Shown here piece by piece: positions 38,853-50,053 of a stretch of DNA of 64,000 nucleotides. The translations under genes and the position numbers were made by a program. The stretch is from Taiwanofungus camphoratus. Taxonomy: Eukaryota; Basidiomycota; Agaricomycetes; Polyporales; Taiwanofungaceae. Under the pieces are notes generated by a model, which had not been told where the DNA came from, searched no databases, and was given only the letters and a program-made list of their open reading frames with translations. Each line of letters opens with the position of its first letter. The first letter of the stretch is position 1. The stretch covers positions 62,001 through 126,000 of the forward strand of contig CP021221.1 in assembly GCA_003999685.1 (NCBI GenBank), in the 5' to 3' direction.

Positions 38853-41800
38853 ATGAAGTGGGCCGTGTTGCAACTTGCTCTTGTTGCCGCCACGTCTACC
38901 AACGCGCAAATACCGCCTGCGTTCGCAGACCCACCAAGTGATAATGTCGATAATGTTGACCCGTATGTCTTTCTTGTTTTTAAATATACATAAGGTTGCA
39001 TAGTGTGGTCTCACTGAGCGGAGGTGCTACGCTTTTTTCCCCACAAATGCAATGTGAATGACATGCCATCTGCACGGTTATGGGATCAACTCCTCAATTT
39101 TTTATGTCTGAGATGTCTGATATTTGCATGCCCCATGTTGCTCAGAGAGGCTATGTTCCATGTCAGTCAACAGCTGTAACATGCCCAGCATCCTGTCTTG
39201 ATATTCCAACATCCTTTGACTGACGCTCCGTATCCGCTCGTCAAGGTTTATTGGCAATGGTGGCGACTCTCCCAACGGCTCCGGGGGCATGATTCCTTCC
39301 ACAGCGCCTCCCTTTGCTATGACGCGCTGGGTCGCACAGACGCGACAGAACTACGTCTCCGTCACGCCGTATAACTACACTGATGGCGCCATCCACGGCT
39401 TCCAGGGCACGCACCAGCCAGCGATCTGGATGGGCGAGAGCGGCCAGGTTGTCGTCGTACCTGGCGCGGGCGAGATACGGAGTGCATTTGAGCAGCGCGG
39501 GATGCCGTTCAGACACGACGACGAAGTCGCGACCGCGAGCTACTACCGTGTCGCGATGGACGCGCTCGAAGGCGGGCGGATCGCGGCAGAGATGTCGGCT
39601 AGTACGTATTTTTACCTGCTCCCGCCTCGTTCTCCTAACAGCTTTCTTACGCCCTTGCGCTCCGTTCAATCGGCAGCGTCGCGCGTGGGCCACCTCCGCT
39701 TCTCCTTCACCGACACGCATGCGCCGTACATCCTCGTCGAGGCGACGCGCCCCTCAGTCATGGGCTCAGCGGACCCCACGAACCTTACCTACCCTTCTGG
39801 CAGCGTCTCTATCGACGCCGCCGCACGCACGATCACAGGGCGCAACCCCGAGCGGCAGGACTTCATCATCGGCCCGAATCCCGCGCCGGGCTGGGCGGGC
39901 TTCTTCTGCGCGCGCTTCGACGCGCCGCCTGCGAGCGTCGGCCTTGCGCAGAACGCGACGCTCGCCGAGAACGCGACGCGCGGGGACGGAGCGCTGCTCG
40001 CCGCGTATTACCGGTTCGCGGAGGGGACGACAGAGGTGGGTGTGCGCGTAGGCGTGTCCTTCATCTCGGAGGAGCAGGCGTGCTCGAACGTGGAGCGGGA
40101 GGTCCCTGAGGGGACGAGCCTAGAGGAGACGGCGCGCAAGACGCGGGCGGCGTGGGCGGAGAAGCTGGATCGGATTCAAGTGGAGGGTGCAGACGACGAC
40201 GAGCGGAAGGTGTTTTACACGGCCGTGTATCATACGCTGCAGGTGAGCCAATTACGCGGTGTGGTAGCTGTTTGCACTGGGTAATAAGTTGAACAGTATC
40301 CATACGAACAAGATGAGGACGGGATGTACTACTCGGGGTACGACAACGCCGTTCACGAGGGTGTGTCGTACACTGGGTATTCTAACTGGGTGCCTGTCCC
40401 TCCCTCTGTTCTCATTGGGTTTCGACTTTTCTGATGCTGGTCACGGAACGTAGGATGTATTCCGTGCGCAATGGGCGTGGCTCATCCTCCTTGCGCCCGA
40501 GCGCGTCCCCGGAATGGTGCAGAGCATGCTCCAGGATTACACCGAGGTATTTCCTTGCATTGGGACCAATCATTCTTGTCTCATCACTTTCGTTCTTTGC
40601 TGGTAGGGCGGATGGCTACCGATGTGGAAGAACATTGTGGGTCCGTATAATCTTCTCTACTGTGAATCTCCCCTTCTTAAACTTGCATGCTTTCATCGCA
40701 GAAACGAACATAATGGTACGCTGTCGCTTGCTTGCTGAAACTGTATCGGTATCCCCTAAGTAGAGGCCGCTTCTGGGCTATCGGCGTAGTGTCATCACCA
40801 CGCAACTGTTGCTGTGGCCTCGCGCATACTGACTCTCTGCAGGTCGCAACTCACGCTGATTCCATGGTTGCTGAGGCCGTGATCAAGAATATCACCGGCT
40901 TTGATCTCGACACGGCATGTGCAGCAGTGTACAAGGATGCCACGGTGCCGCCAGTAGATGACTGGACAATTTCGTATGTACTCTATTATTCCTTTTTGAA
41001 GTCGGCGTGGTTGAAGATTGCCACGTTGAAATAGGTATTATGACCGCGAGGAGGTGGGTCACATTTGCCGTAATTCGCTTTCGTGCATGTTGGGCTGACT
41101 GGTGATAGAGTGTGGGCTACGAGGTGCGCGCGGGCCTTTCATCTGTGTACGAAGAACGTGGCTGGGTTGCGGACGACATACACTCCGAGGCAGCCTCGCG
41201 GACGCTTGATTATGCGTGTGCGTAGTATTTATTATTCCTCCCATCGCAGGCTCATTAGCTGACTCCTCTCGCCTTCCCTTCTCTCTCCTTTTTCTATTAT
41301 CAGATGATGACTGGGCCGTCTCAGCGCTCGCCACTCATCTCGGCAAGTCCAATGATGCAGCTTTCTTCCGTGCCCGCGCACTGAGCGCGCCGTTCACGAT
41401 CTTCAACAACGCCACCGGCTTCATGGAGGCGCGCAACGCGAATGGGAGCTGGGCGGGCCAGGATGCCGGTTGGACGGAGGGCGACATGTGGGCCTACACG
41501 TTCGATGTGATCCAGGATATCCCGGGCTTGATTGAACGCAGGGGAGGGAATGCCTCGTTTGTGGCATTCTTAGACGAGCATTTCGATGGAGGTCAGTGGA
41601 ATGTTGACTTAAGTCTGCGCAGTCTCACATCTCTTCATTCGGTGCCCTTCCATGGATATTTACAGGACACAATGATCAGACGAACGAGGCAAATCCACAC
41701 AATCTACTTGGTGCTGGTTGATCGTGTGTTCTAATTACCGACATACTTCATTTTAGCCTTCACATCATATTCCCTACCTATACTCTCTCGCCGGCGCCGC

Positions 41801-42374
41801 TTCCAAGTCGCAAGAGCGCATTCGTGAGGTGGCTCAAGCGAATTACAACTCGTCTATCAATGGTTTATCTGGCGTACGTCTTTTCTCTGACGTCGTCTAA
41901 ACATTGTTCGAATCTTACCACCGCACATCGTATCCTTCCTCAGAACGAGGATTGCGGCCAGATGAGTGCATGGTACATATTCAGCGCGCTCGGTTTCTAC
42001 CCTGTCGATCCAGTATCAGCGGAATACGTGGTTGGCACGTAAGTTCGCTTAAAGCCTGCATTTCGGACCATCATTGAGATATCATTCCCGGTAGACCATT
42101 CTACGATAAAGTCACCATCGCTCTTCCCAACGCAACAAAGCCTCTCGTCATAACCTCTAGAGGAGCTGCGACGAATCCTTATATCAAGTCGTTGACTGTT
42201 AATGGGCTGGACTTGCAGATCCCGATCGTCACGCACCAACAGATCGCCTCTGGAGGAGAAATCGTGTTCGAGATGAGTGCGCAGCCGGAGGCATGGGCGT
42301 CGGCTACGCTGGTGAGTGCCACCGGTCTCAATCGACAACTTTCATTGAATGGACAGGTTAACCTGGCGATGTAG
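38853..42374 (+). CDS. Secreted GH92 alpha-mannosidase
   Basis: 775 residues in 15 exons: 38853-38962, 39246-39601, 39677-40242, 40297-40389, 40454-40546, 40607-40640, 40702-40715, 40843-40973, 41035-41053, 41109-41217, 41304-41591, 41666-41688, 41757-41873, 41944-42038, 42095-42374. Signal peptide MKWAVLQLALVAATSTNA. Family landmarks: VDPFIGNGGDSPNGSGGM, YYSGYDNAVHEGVSYTGYS, LPMWKNIVETNIM, THADSMVAEAVIKNI, NATGFMEARNANGSW, GHNDQTNEPSHHIPYLYSL (Glu612 in the conserved NE pair) and GQMSAWYIFSALGFYPVDP. GH92 enzymes are calcium-dependent inverting exo-alpha-mannosidases acting on mannans or N-glycans. Full length. Intron 1 is 283 bp; exons 7 and 9 are 14 and 19 nt; intron 12 starts GC. The 3' end is convergent with oxygenase B, 398 bp apart. 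Confidence 0.95.
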
Positions 42375-42772
42375 GCAGGCAAAAAGGACGAATCTGACCG
42401 GATGGTCTTCGGCCATGATAGGAATCATGTCCATGAGGAATTGTGATCTCCGAATATGCTAAGAAGCAAGACTAACCAAAAACAAACAAACGTTACTTGT
42501 CATGCGTGGATTGTTTCATGTAACGAACAAAAGCAAAAGTTTACATACAATTTTCATGACTGGAACTGGTCGTTTATGCTCTCAGCAAACTTGAGCTTGC
42601 TGCAAATGTACATTGATGTTCTTTACAGACTTGACAAAAATAAACTTGAAGGTAATCGTACATATATCGCAGGAAACATAGGTGCATGACCGTGTTGAAG
42701 ACCACGCTCGCTTGGCAATACAATCGACACGTACCACGGGCAGCACAGGGAAAAAATATGAGATGCAAACAC

Positions 42773-44183
42773 CTAGGTCGCCAAAGGCTGATGCTCGGTA
42801 CCACGACTAGCACGCCAAGTTTCGACTCCCTTTCCATAGATACATCAAATAGATGCTTTTATTGCATCAGATGTGGAGCATACCTTCTGGTTCTTGGTTC
42901 GTTGATTCTTGATCCTCCTGGTGAACCACTCACCTGCAGTCTGGCCACTGTGATATATACTCGCATTTGGTGCCTCTGAGACGGCATCCGCAATCATGGC
43001 ACTCTCGTCCGACAGCGCATTGAGAAGAACTGACCTCCCTGGTCTGGTGAAGAAGACCAGAGACCACCTTTCAAGGGCAGACTGTGCCCCAGGAGGAGGA
43101 CTTGATAGGTAGAGTGAACAGCTATCAGGTAAGTACAATGAAGTTACGATTCATCAACTCACACGACGCGGTGAAGATTGGATTTCAGGATACCACCGCT
43201 GAAGATTGCCATAGCATCCCCAAGATTGCAGATAGCATGGCCTGGAATGGGCTGTGGATGGCCGTTAATCACATTAAGCGGAGAGAAGCGAAGACCATAC
43301 CTTGATGTACTGCCACTGATGCGTCCCGGGAACCATGACTTGGAGACCACCCAATCGGTTGTGCAAGAAGGACTACAACTACAATATCAATGCCAATCCA
43401 AAGGCCACGCTAAACGCCTATCACATTACCAGAGAGCCGAAGTCTGTGTGCGCTCCAATTGCAGCTTTCTCCTCGGAGATACCACCAGGTCTAGGAGGGT
43501 TCTTGATGCACCTTGCTTCACTGCCACTTGGCTCCTCAAGCGTGTGTCTTTTAGTAAGCGTCCCCTTGGGCAATCCGAGCTTGGCATTGAATACGTCTAG
43601 CAGCGTGTTGTTGATTTCGACAGACTTCCTTACGAAAGGGGTTATTGTAGACACCATGCGGGCATTGACGGTCGACGGGTAGGTGCGATGCACAACGTGG
43701 GGCCATGACAAGGCATCGTCTTTTGCGACGTTGATGAATTCCACGGTGTCCAAAGCACCCGTCTCATCCGTAAGATTGGCACCAGCTGCCTTGTAACTGT
43801 CCGCTTTAGGTGAGCAACCACTCATAATCTTTTGAGATCGAAGCGTTACCCGAAAGAGATGCCCTCGTCTCCTTGCTCGAACCTCATCTTCTCTTCAAGT
43901 GGGAGTGCCATTGTCTCAGCACCCATGTCAAACATTTCGTTGACCTCGTCATCAGCCCCATGATTCTTTAGGCTGCCAGAGCGTGATCACCAGTGACATG
44001 TGAATCACCACCGCGTACGCCATGACATCTGACTTACTACCAGAAACCTAGCTGTGTAGCGGCCTTCCAGAGAGTTGTAATCTCGACCTCGTTGCCAGAT
44101 TTGAGAAGTGCGTAGTCAACAACTAGTAATGGATGCGTAGGAACATCGTCAGGAAATGGTGGAGATGTAGTAAGGCCGGGCAT
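42773..44183 (-). CDS. 2-oxoglutarate/Fe(II) oxygenase, paralogue B
   Basis: 356 residues in seven exons: 44183-44038, 43972-43850, 43796-43430, 43372-43301, 43251-43163, 43100-42884, 42829-42773. It opens MPGLTTSPPFPDDVPTHPLL, nearly as in paralogue A. Fe(II) ligands are His206 and Asp208 (HTDFGSL) and His263 (SNLHRVV); the co-substrate pair is Arg277/Ser279 (RWSLVFFTRPG). Six of seven exons equal A in length; exon 6 is one codon longer. Both copies therefore look intact and under constraint. The protein differs enough from A that the duplication is not very recent. It lies in inverted orientation to A, so the pair encloses GH3 and GH92. Expected in the cytosol; substrate unknown. Confidence 0.94.
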
Positions 44184-44275
44184 CTTGATGGATGTAGATA
44201 TGAAAGCACTTGTACGGCACAGACGAAAGAATTTTCGAGCGTCAGATGATGAACAAGCACCTCTAACCAGCTCGC

Positions 44276-44286
44276 TATATATATAC
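44276..44286 (-). promoter_or_regulatory. TATA box
   Basis: GTATATATATA on the minus strand, about 95 bp upstream of the ATG at 44183. Confidence 0.55.
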
Positions 44287-45887
44287 AAAGGGCAGGCGCT
44301 ATCGAAGACCTGTGAATCTGATATCACAGCAAAGTCAAGCCTGAAAGAAGCAATATCAGGGAGAAAGTAGAACTCACAATCGGTCGTCCATCACTTCCTA
44401 GAACAAGCTTCTTATCAAAAGAACTCGCTTGCATAGTCATGCGATGCCTTTGTGCGTCCACAGTTTGGTATCATCCGACTGAGAAGTCAAGATAAAAACT
44501 CCGACCAAAGCGCAATCAATGAGCAGCTGTTGAGACACGCAAAAGACGAGGATTCAACGACCTGCTGAAACTTCGTCGTCGACGCAAACTTTCGTCGCAG
44601 AGCTTACTGCTACTCTTGGATCAGTGAATCAGTACGAAATAAATTTTGATAAAATCAGAAACGCTCTTGATACAGAACGAAACATCCCGGCCGGAGTAAG
44701 CAGCTTTCAGTCTGCGACTCGTGACAATCTGGACAGATATACTCTCAGGGTCATCACATGTTATGGTACTACCTTCCGGTCGACTGAAGTGCATATGCAT
44801 TTTTAACAATTAAGGAGGGACGAACGTATGGGGGATCGTTTTCATACGGGTATTTGATTCACATCCAATGGCGACCGATCATTTGCCTGTAAGGAGAGCT
44901 TGTAGTTTCAGTTTACCGCTCCAACATCCCTTAGGTCAACCAGACAGGATCAGAGAGGCGCAGAATAAGAAAAGAATCTAAATACAAGTATTGCGTTAAT
45001 GTCTGCAATGCCCTGCATCCTATCGTTTGAGGACAGCGAAGACGCACGCAGAAACATATGAGGTAAATCCAGCACATTAGACCCGATTTGGAGTATAACC
45101 GAAATCCAGACGGAGCCAGCGTGAATCATTCTTCGCACGTTGACCTGCAACTCAATCACGGCATTGGGAATGTATTGACGCTGACCGGCCTATGGTAGCG
45201 AAGCCAACCTCGGATCATAGACACCGTACGGTATGGTCGCAGTAAGTGAATAGAAAAATCGAAGAATCCTGCATCGGCCACAATTTAAGGGACAGTCATG
45301 AGGTCAGTAGTGATCGATGTAAAAGCAATGGGTGCAGAAGGTACAAAGATCATAACAATCCGACCAGATACGTATAAAATGCCGAACGGCAAACATACGA
45401 GCCATCCAGCGGTGGCAGCGAAGATTGTCCGCCAGTGCCATTCCTACTCCGTTTCTGAAAGCTCGAGTACTAAGTTTCCCTATGATTTCAAGGAAATTGA
45501 GTTACAACCAAATTATGAAGGATTGTCTAGAGCGATCACCTTGAGGAAGCCAGGGAGAAAGTGAAGAGGTATCCAGGGAGGCTCAAGCTAGCGATAGAAA
45601 ACTGTGGGTTGATTGCGGATACATGGACAGTCATATATGACACGATGTGTCTCGCTTGGGATTGATCAGTGCGGTACAGATCCCCCCCCCCCCAATAGGT
45701 AAGCGGGCCGTATTCTTGCTACGGCCGGAAGGATAGCCAGACAAATATCACCCACCAGTTCAGACGAATTGTTGGTCGGCGAGTACCGCAAAACATTGGA
45801 AATCTAACAAGTGAGCCGCCCAGACGAAGGGTGCAATAATACTGGGTCACTGTCGAATCGCAGACCCGTGTGCGGCAGCAGGCTGGA
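44287..45887. other. No recognised gene
   Basis: One plus-strand frame (45298-45564) reads as moderately protein-like (YDFKEIELQPNYEGLSRAI) but has no known motif or exon partners. A C run lies near 45682-45691. The region otherwise shows nothing to name. Confidence 0.4.
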
Positions 45888-46167
45888 GACCGGCCCTAAA
45901 CGTCCGTAGTATAAAAGTTTGCGTGCGCCCTTTCCTTTTCCTCAGAACATACTCAGCTAGGATCTATTTTATAGGTACTAACTCGAGTCTCGCATGTTTA
46001 CACATGCCACGTCCTTCAAATCCAGTCGATGACAACGGCGTCCGCTCGTTATACCGAGAACATGTCTGCGGAAGCGGACTCGAGGACGTTTGGCTCGTCT
46101 CTTCGTGCTCTCGTGAGAGTGGTGCGGGGAGCGAACCAGCGAGTTGGACGTATGTCTGATGGATTCT
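45888..46167 (+). repeat. Promoter/first-exon duplicate, copy B
   Basis: Inverted match of 11473-11752, with about 12 differences by eye. It spans TATA box, leader, a first exon and a GTATGT donor, then similarity ends 15-20 bp into the intron. Confidence 0.85.
45910..45916 (+). promoter_or_regulatory. TATA box
   Basis: TATAAAA 94 bp upstream of the ATG at 46004; conserved in copy A. Confidence 0.6.
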
Positions 46168-47815
46168 ATTTATTCCTATGGTTATTTGTCTATTTTAGTT
46201 GTCAAATATATATTTATTGTCAAGGAGTTGTTCCAGGGAAATTTTGTGATGTTGGAATTGTCAAGTAAGGTACTGGTGGTTGTTATGATCACAGCATCCG
46301 AATCTCGATTATGATATATATGTATGGGTTGGAGGACGTCAGTTGTCTCCCTTACGGGCCTTTGTCTCTTACTGAAGTGTGACTCATGGCTAATTTTCTG
46401 TGCAGGACAATTCTTCCTCCAGAAATCATTGACCGTATCATTGACCACCTATGGGATGATGCTCCTGCATTATACAATTGTGCACTCACAAGTCGTGCCT
46501 GGACTGCATCTAGTTATTTCCACCTTTTCGTTACACTGCGCATAGGCAGCATTTCTGCATTCGAATCCTTGGTGCATCTCACAGTGCACAGCGCTCTTGC
46601 CAAACGGTGGCTAGGCTTTGCGCGGGAGCTCACCATCTATGACAGCAAGACGCTGCCGTTCGCGCACCTTGTGCCCCAGAAGTTGGCTCGGTACCTCACG
46701 CGGGTCAGGTTAATTCGCCTGCTCAATGTATATTGGTACAAGCTATCATTCCATCCAAACTTCTCCATGCTCGTGGCGCAGTTCACGTCCGTCACTCATC
46801 TCTACATGGAGACGTGTGAATTCCGCAACTTCGGCGATTTCAAGCGATTCATATGTGCGTTCCCGCAGCTCACTGATCTACACGTTGGAGGAGATACGGT
46901 GTTTACCACTGAGCCTCCACCAATCTTGGAGCATCTCCCTCGAATCGCGAGCAGTCCGCGACTTAAAACCTTACATCTTTCGCTTGGATATTATAAAAAT
47001 ATTATTCCGATATGCAAATGGCTCGTCCGGACGGCCTCTGTTCGGACGCTACGCAGCCTTATCATTTTTAATACTGCAAGAGGTTATTATTCAGCGCTTG
47101 CAGGTCTACTTCAGGCTCTTGGACCATCCTTAGAACATCTGTCGCTATGTTATATTCCCGAAGGTGATTGTCTGGGTCATATGCGACTTGTTTTTTCACA
47201 GATCTAATATATTATCCAGATAACTTCAGCTTGGAGCATAGTACTAACCTTGTTTCGCTTATGGTTGATCGGGACGATGTCGAAGCATGGCCTACATCTT
47301 GGGAAAGGGTCATCCGAGCACTTACTCAAATCACGTCCAGTCGTATTCGCAAACTCACGTTCAGCGTCTCTGTATATCGAGATCCCAAGGAATCTGATAT
47401 TGTCGATGTCAGGCTTGCGGAGAAAGATCCTATGTGGGACAGTATTGACTGGGCGCGGCTCAACGAAATTGCTCAACGCGATTATTTCCGCAGTTTGGAG
47501 AAAGTGAACATCCATCTCATCTGGTATTGGGCCGTACATACGAACGATTACTCTGAGTTTCAAAATGAAATGGAGGAACGACTCCATCGCTTACAGTGGC
47601 ATAGCCTCGGAATATTGAACATCTCGCATGACTACCCAACGTGGCCGACAATGAGTCGTCAAGACTGGCACGCCGGTATGTCTCTTGACATTTTGGATGG
47701 AGACATATCGTATGGTCTGACGTCTCGCCTACTTTTACTCAACGACATACCACCTCCTACGTGGATTAGGACCTTGAATGGCTTCATTCGTATCCAATGG
47801 AGTTGGGTGAGGTAA
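46004..47815 (+). CDS. F-box/LRR-like protein
   Basis: Preferred model, 505 residues in three exons: 46004-46149, 46406-47163, 47202-47815. The F-box, ILPPEIIDRIIDHLWDD then CALTSRAWTASSYFHLF, begins near residue 50; a long alpha/beta region with leucine-rich-like strands (LTDLHVGG, LKTLHLSLG, LEHLSLCYIPE) follows. Such proteins act as substrate adaptors of SCF ubiquitin ligases by binding Skp1; Agaricomycetes carry very many. Intron 1 (256 bp) has donor GTATGT, a CTAAT branch-point-like site and acceptor TGTGCAG, and joins the frames correctly. The alternative is an ATG at 46386, giving 463 residues without the first exon. Exon 1 lies in the segment duplicated at 11.5 kb, so it may be an acquired leader. 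The substrate is unknown. Convergent with the SET gene. Confidence 0.82.
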
Positions 47816-48375
47816 TGGACTGCCATAGAGAGGCGTTACAAGCAAATTGGTAACCATCTTCGTCCGTGCCAATGAAACGAGCGTATTGAACTGATGGGTG
47901 AAATGGTAGAATTTAGACAGGTATCTGCGTAATTTCTCGCGGACATAGAAAAAGGTGTAATGTTTCTGGTTAAGGCGTTACACATGAAAACGCCCCCTGC
48001 TTATTTATACAAAAGACGTAGACTCACAGACGTCCAACTGGCTGTGAGGTACTGTGTGAGGCTATGGTTAGCATCGGCATTTGGGATCACGAACTTGGTT
48101 TGTCAAGGATGTATTTGGCTCATCATGTCGACCTCTGTCTAATGGGGAGACGTGCTGACTGCTACAAGTTGTGGATTACAGCAATTACCAGACAGCTTCC
48201 ATGATCCATGTCTCTGAACAGCAGCGTTATTGACCATGTCTTCCTTGCCCTCGGCAACAATCGCCGTCGCTGATGGCATTCCGATCTCCCTTCGGGATCG
48301 TGTGGTCAAGCAAGAGATCATCTAGGATACCAATGCACATAATGTACCCTAGGCTTATACTGGACCATGATATAT

Positions 48376-49969
48376 CTATATCCTCAGCATCCGTGGTGCC
48401 CCTGTCATCAGATGATGGACACGGTCAGCATCGTCCAGTTTTCGTATGTTTTCTGAACGCTCTCCCTCTATCAGCGCGAACAACCTTCTCGCCTCTCTGG
48501 CCCACGCCACTGCTACCCCCAATTCATCGTATACCGTCAGTACCTGGCTCCCACATAGTAACAGCTGTGCCTCCTCAACCCGTAGACCTTCCACCCGTGC
48601 CCATCCTACGGCTTCCTGCAACTCCTGCAATGGAACCCGTGGCGGGAATCGAGCACCTTCTATCTTCCGTAGGAGGTCGCGAATGCGAACTCGTCGTGCA
48701 TCGCTCTCCCGGGCTTTTGCTGGAGGCAGAGCACAGGTTGCGCATGTGCATGCGAAGAACCGTGTCCGCGCGAGGAATGCACGACGCTCCGCGCGAGGAG
48801 CAGAGAGCGGAGTATATGTGATCGTGATCTCCTCTCCCACCGCGATGTCTCGGATTGCCCGAAACTCACCCGTGAATGTGGCGAATGCAAAGACGTAGTT
48901 CGCTGTTGGCGCGCAATCATGGTTCGCACGTGATAATGTGGGGAAGCATCCGACGTAGGTGACTGATTCCTCCCCGTCTACTTCCTGCTTGGCTTGAGCG
49001 GCTGGCTCTGCTGTCACGCGAACGGCCAGGCAGTTTGTATTGAGGATTCCTGGAATGGTATCAAACTCCGGTGAAGGGTATGAGTTTGCAAGAGCAAGAA
49101 TTGCCGCTCTCGAGGTCGAGGAAAGCCCGCGCAAGGCTGCGCGACGGAAGACACCATTCGCATTCGTCTGGTCGGCAGCGCAAGAAATGATACGTCGCCC
49201 GACACAGATAGGTCTTTCTGCAATGATTAGTTCCCCGGTCGGGATTGCTCGTACCGCGACCATCCCTAGGCCCTTTCCGGGGACTTGCTGCACTCGGAAG
49301 CTCGGTGGATGACATTGCATTGGTGGATTTTGCTTCCATATCGGCCACTTGGCAATCACGCGCAGATTAGCCAAATAGTCGGTGAATACTATATCTTTTC
49401 TACCCTCTGGAAGGTAGAGGAAACATGGCGCGCCTTCGTACCGATGGTCTGAGAGGACTATGGATGGCTTCTCGGAGACGACTCTGGTGGTATCTGCTTG
49501 TGGTGAGAGCAGATCTGGATTTTCTGACGATAGTGTGATCAGTGGATGAGACCTGACTCGACTCGATCAACTTAGGCTACCTCCCGCAGTTGACGCGACA
49601 ATGCTCATGTACGTGAAGGCTGGGCTACTCAGAACATAAGGAGGGCGCTTTTCAGAGGTGGTCGTCACAACCACATGCTGCTCAATTGTCGGCCTCTCAT
49701 ACGCAGAGTACGGGAAAATCGGATTTTCGAGAAGCCTATGGATGCACTGGGGGGTGCGACACGTTTCACCCCAATCCGCACTCCTTCGCTTCGCTGGACC
49801 CGACCATGATGGGCTTGCATGGGGAAAAGAAGCGGGATGATGCTTAGATGGCTCGTAAAATTCCGGGCGAGGAGCTGCTTTAGCGAAAGGCGCGTTGCTC
49901 CCTGCAACGCTAGGGTCGCCACAACCAGGCGTTTATCGGAAATTGACCGGGTCGCATAATGAAATTCAT
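48376..49969 (-). CDS. SET-domain protein (SMYD/SET5-like)
   Basis: 495 residues in three exons: 49969-49948, 49901-49613, 49552-48376. The SET domain runs from about residue 190 to 352: VQQVPGKGLGMVAVRAIPTG, SRANHDCAPTANYVF (cofactor-binding NH pair near residue 314) and GEEITITY, followed by a Cys-rich post-SET segment (FACTCATCALPPAK) that should bind zinc. No MYND finger is visible. Such proteins methylate lysines on histones or other proteins, using S-adenosylmethionine. The N-terminal 160 residues are Pro/Ser/Thr-rich, with FPYSAYERPTIEQHVVVTTT and a run (LPEGRKDIVFTDYLANLRV) leading into the domain. The tiny first exon (MNFIMRP) rests only on phase and a 46-bp intron, so the start is the weakest part. 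It begins 84 bp beyond the GH79 stop codon, on the same strand. Confidence 0.85.
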
Positions 49970-50053
49970 GATGCTTACAATATGGCTGATACGTACATGT
50001 CACACGCGAGCCCGTCCGCTCATTTTGACTCCCACACTCGTCAGACCCGGAGT

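Noticed and set aside
39102-39302. Minus-strand frame with a coiled-coil-like stretch (ERIRSVSQRMLEYQDRML) across GH92 intron 1
   Set aside because: It overlaps the start of GH92 exon 2, has no family match I know and no partner exons. The intron boundary it crosses is fixed by the conserved VDPFIG motif.
45298-45564. Plus-strand frame of 88 codons
   Set aside because: It reads as moderately protein-like but has no motif, no promoter signal and no splice partner.
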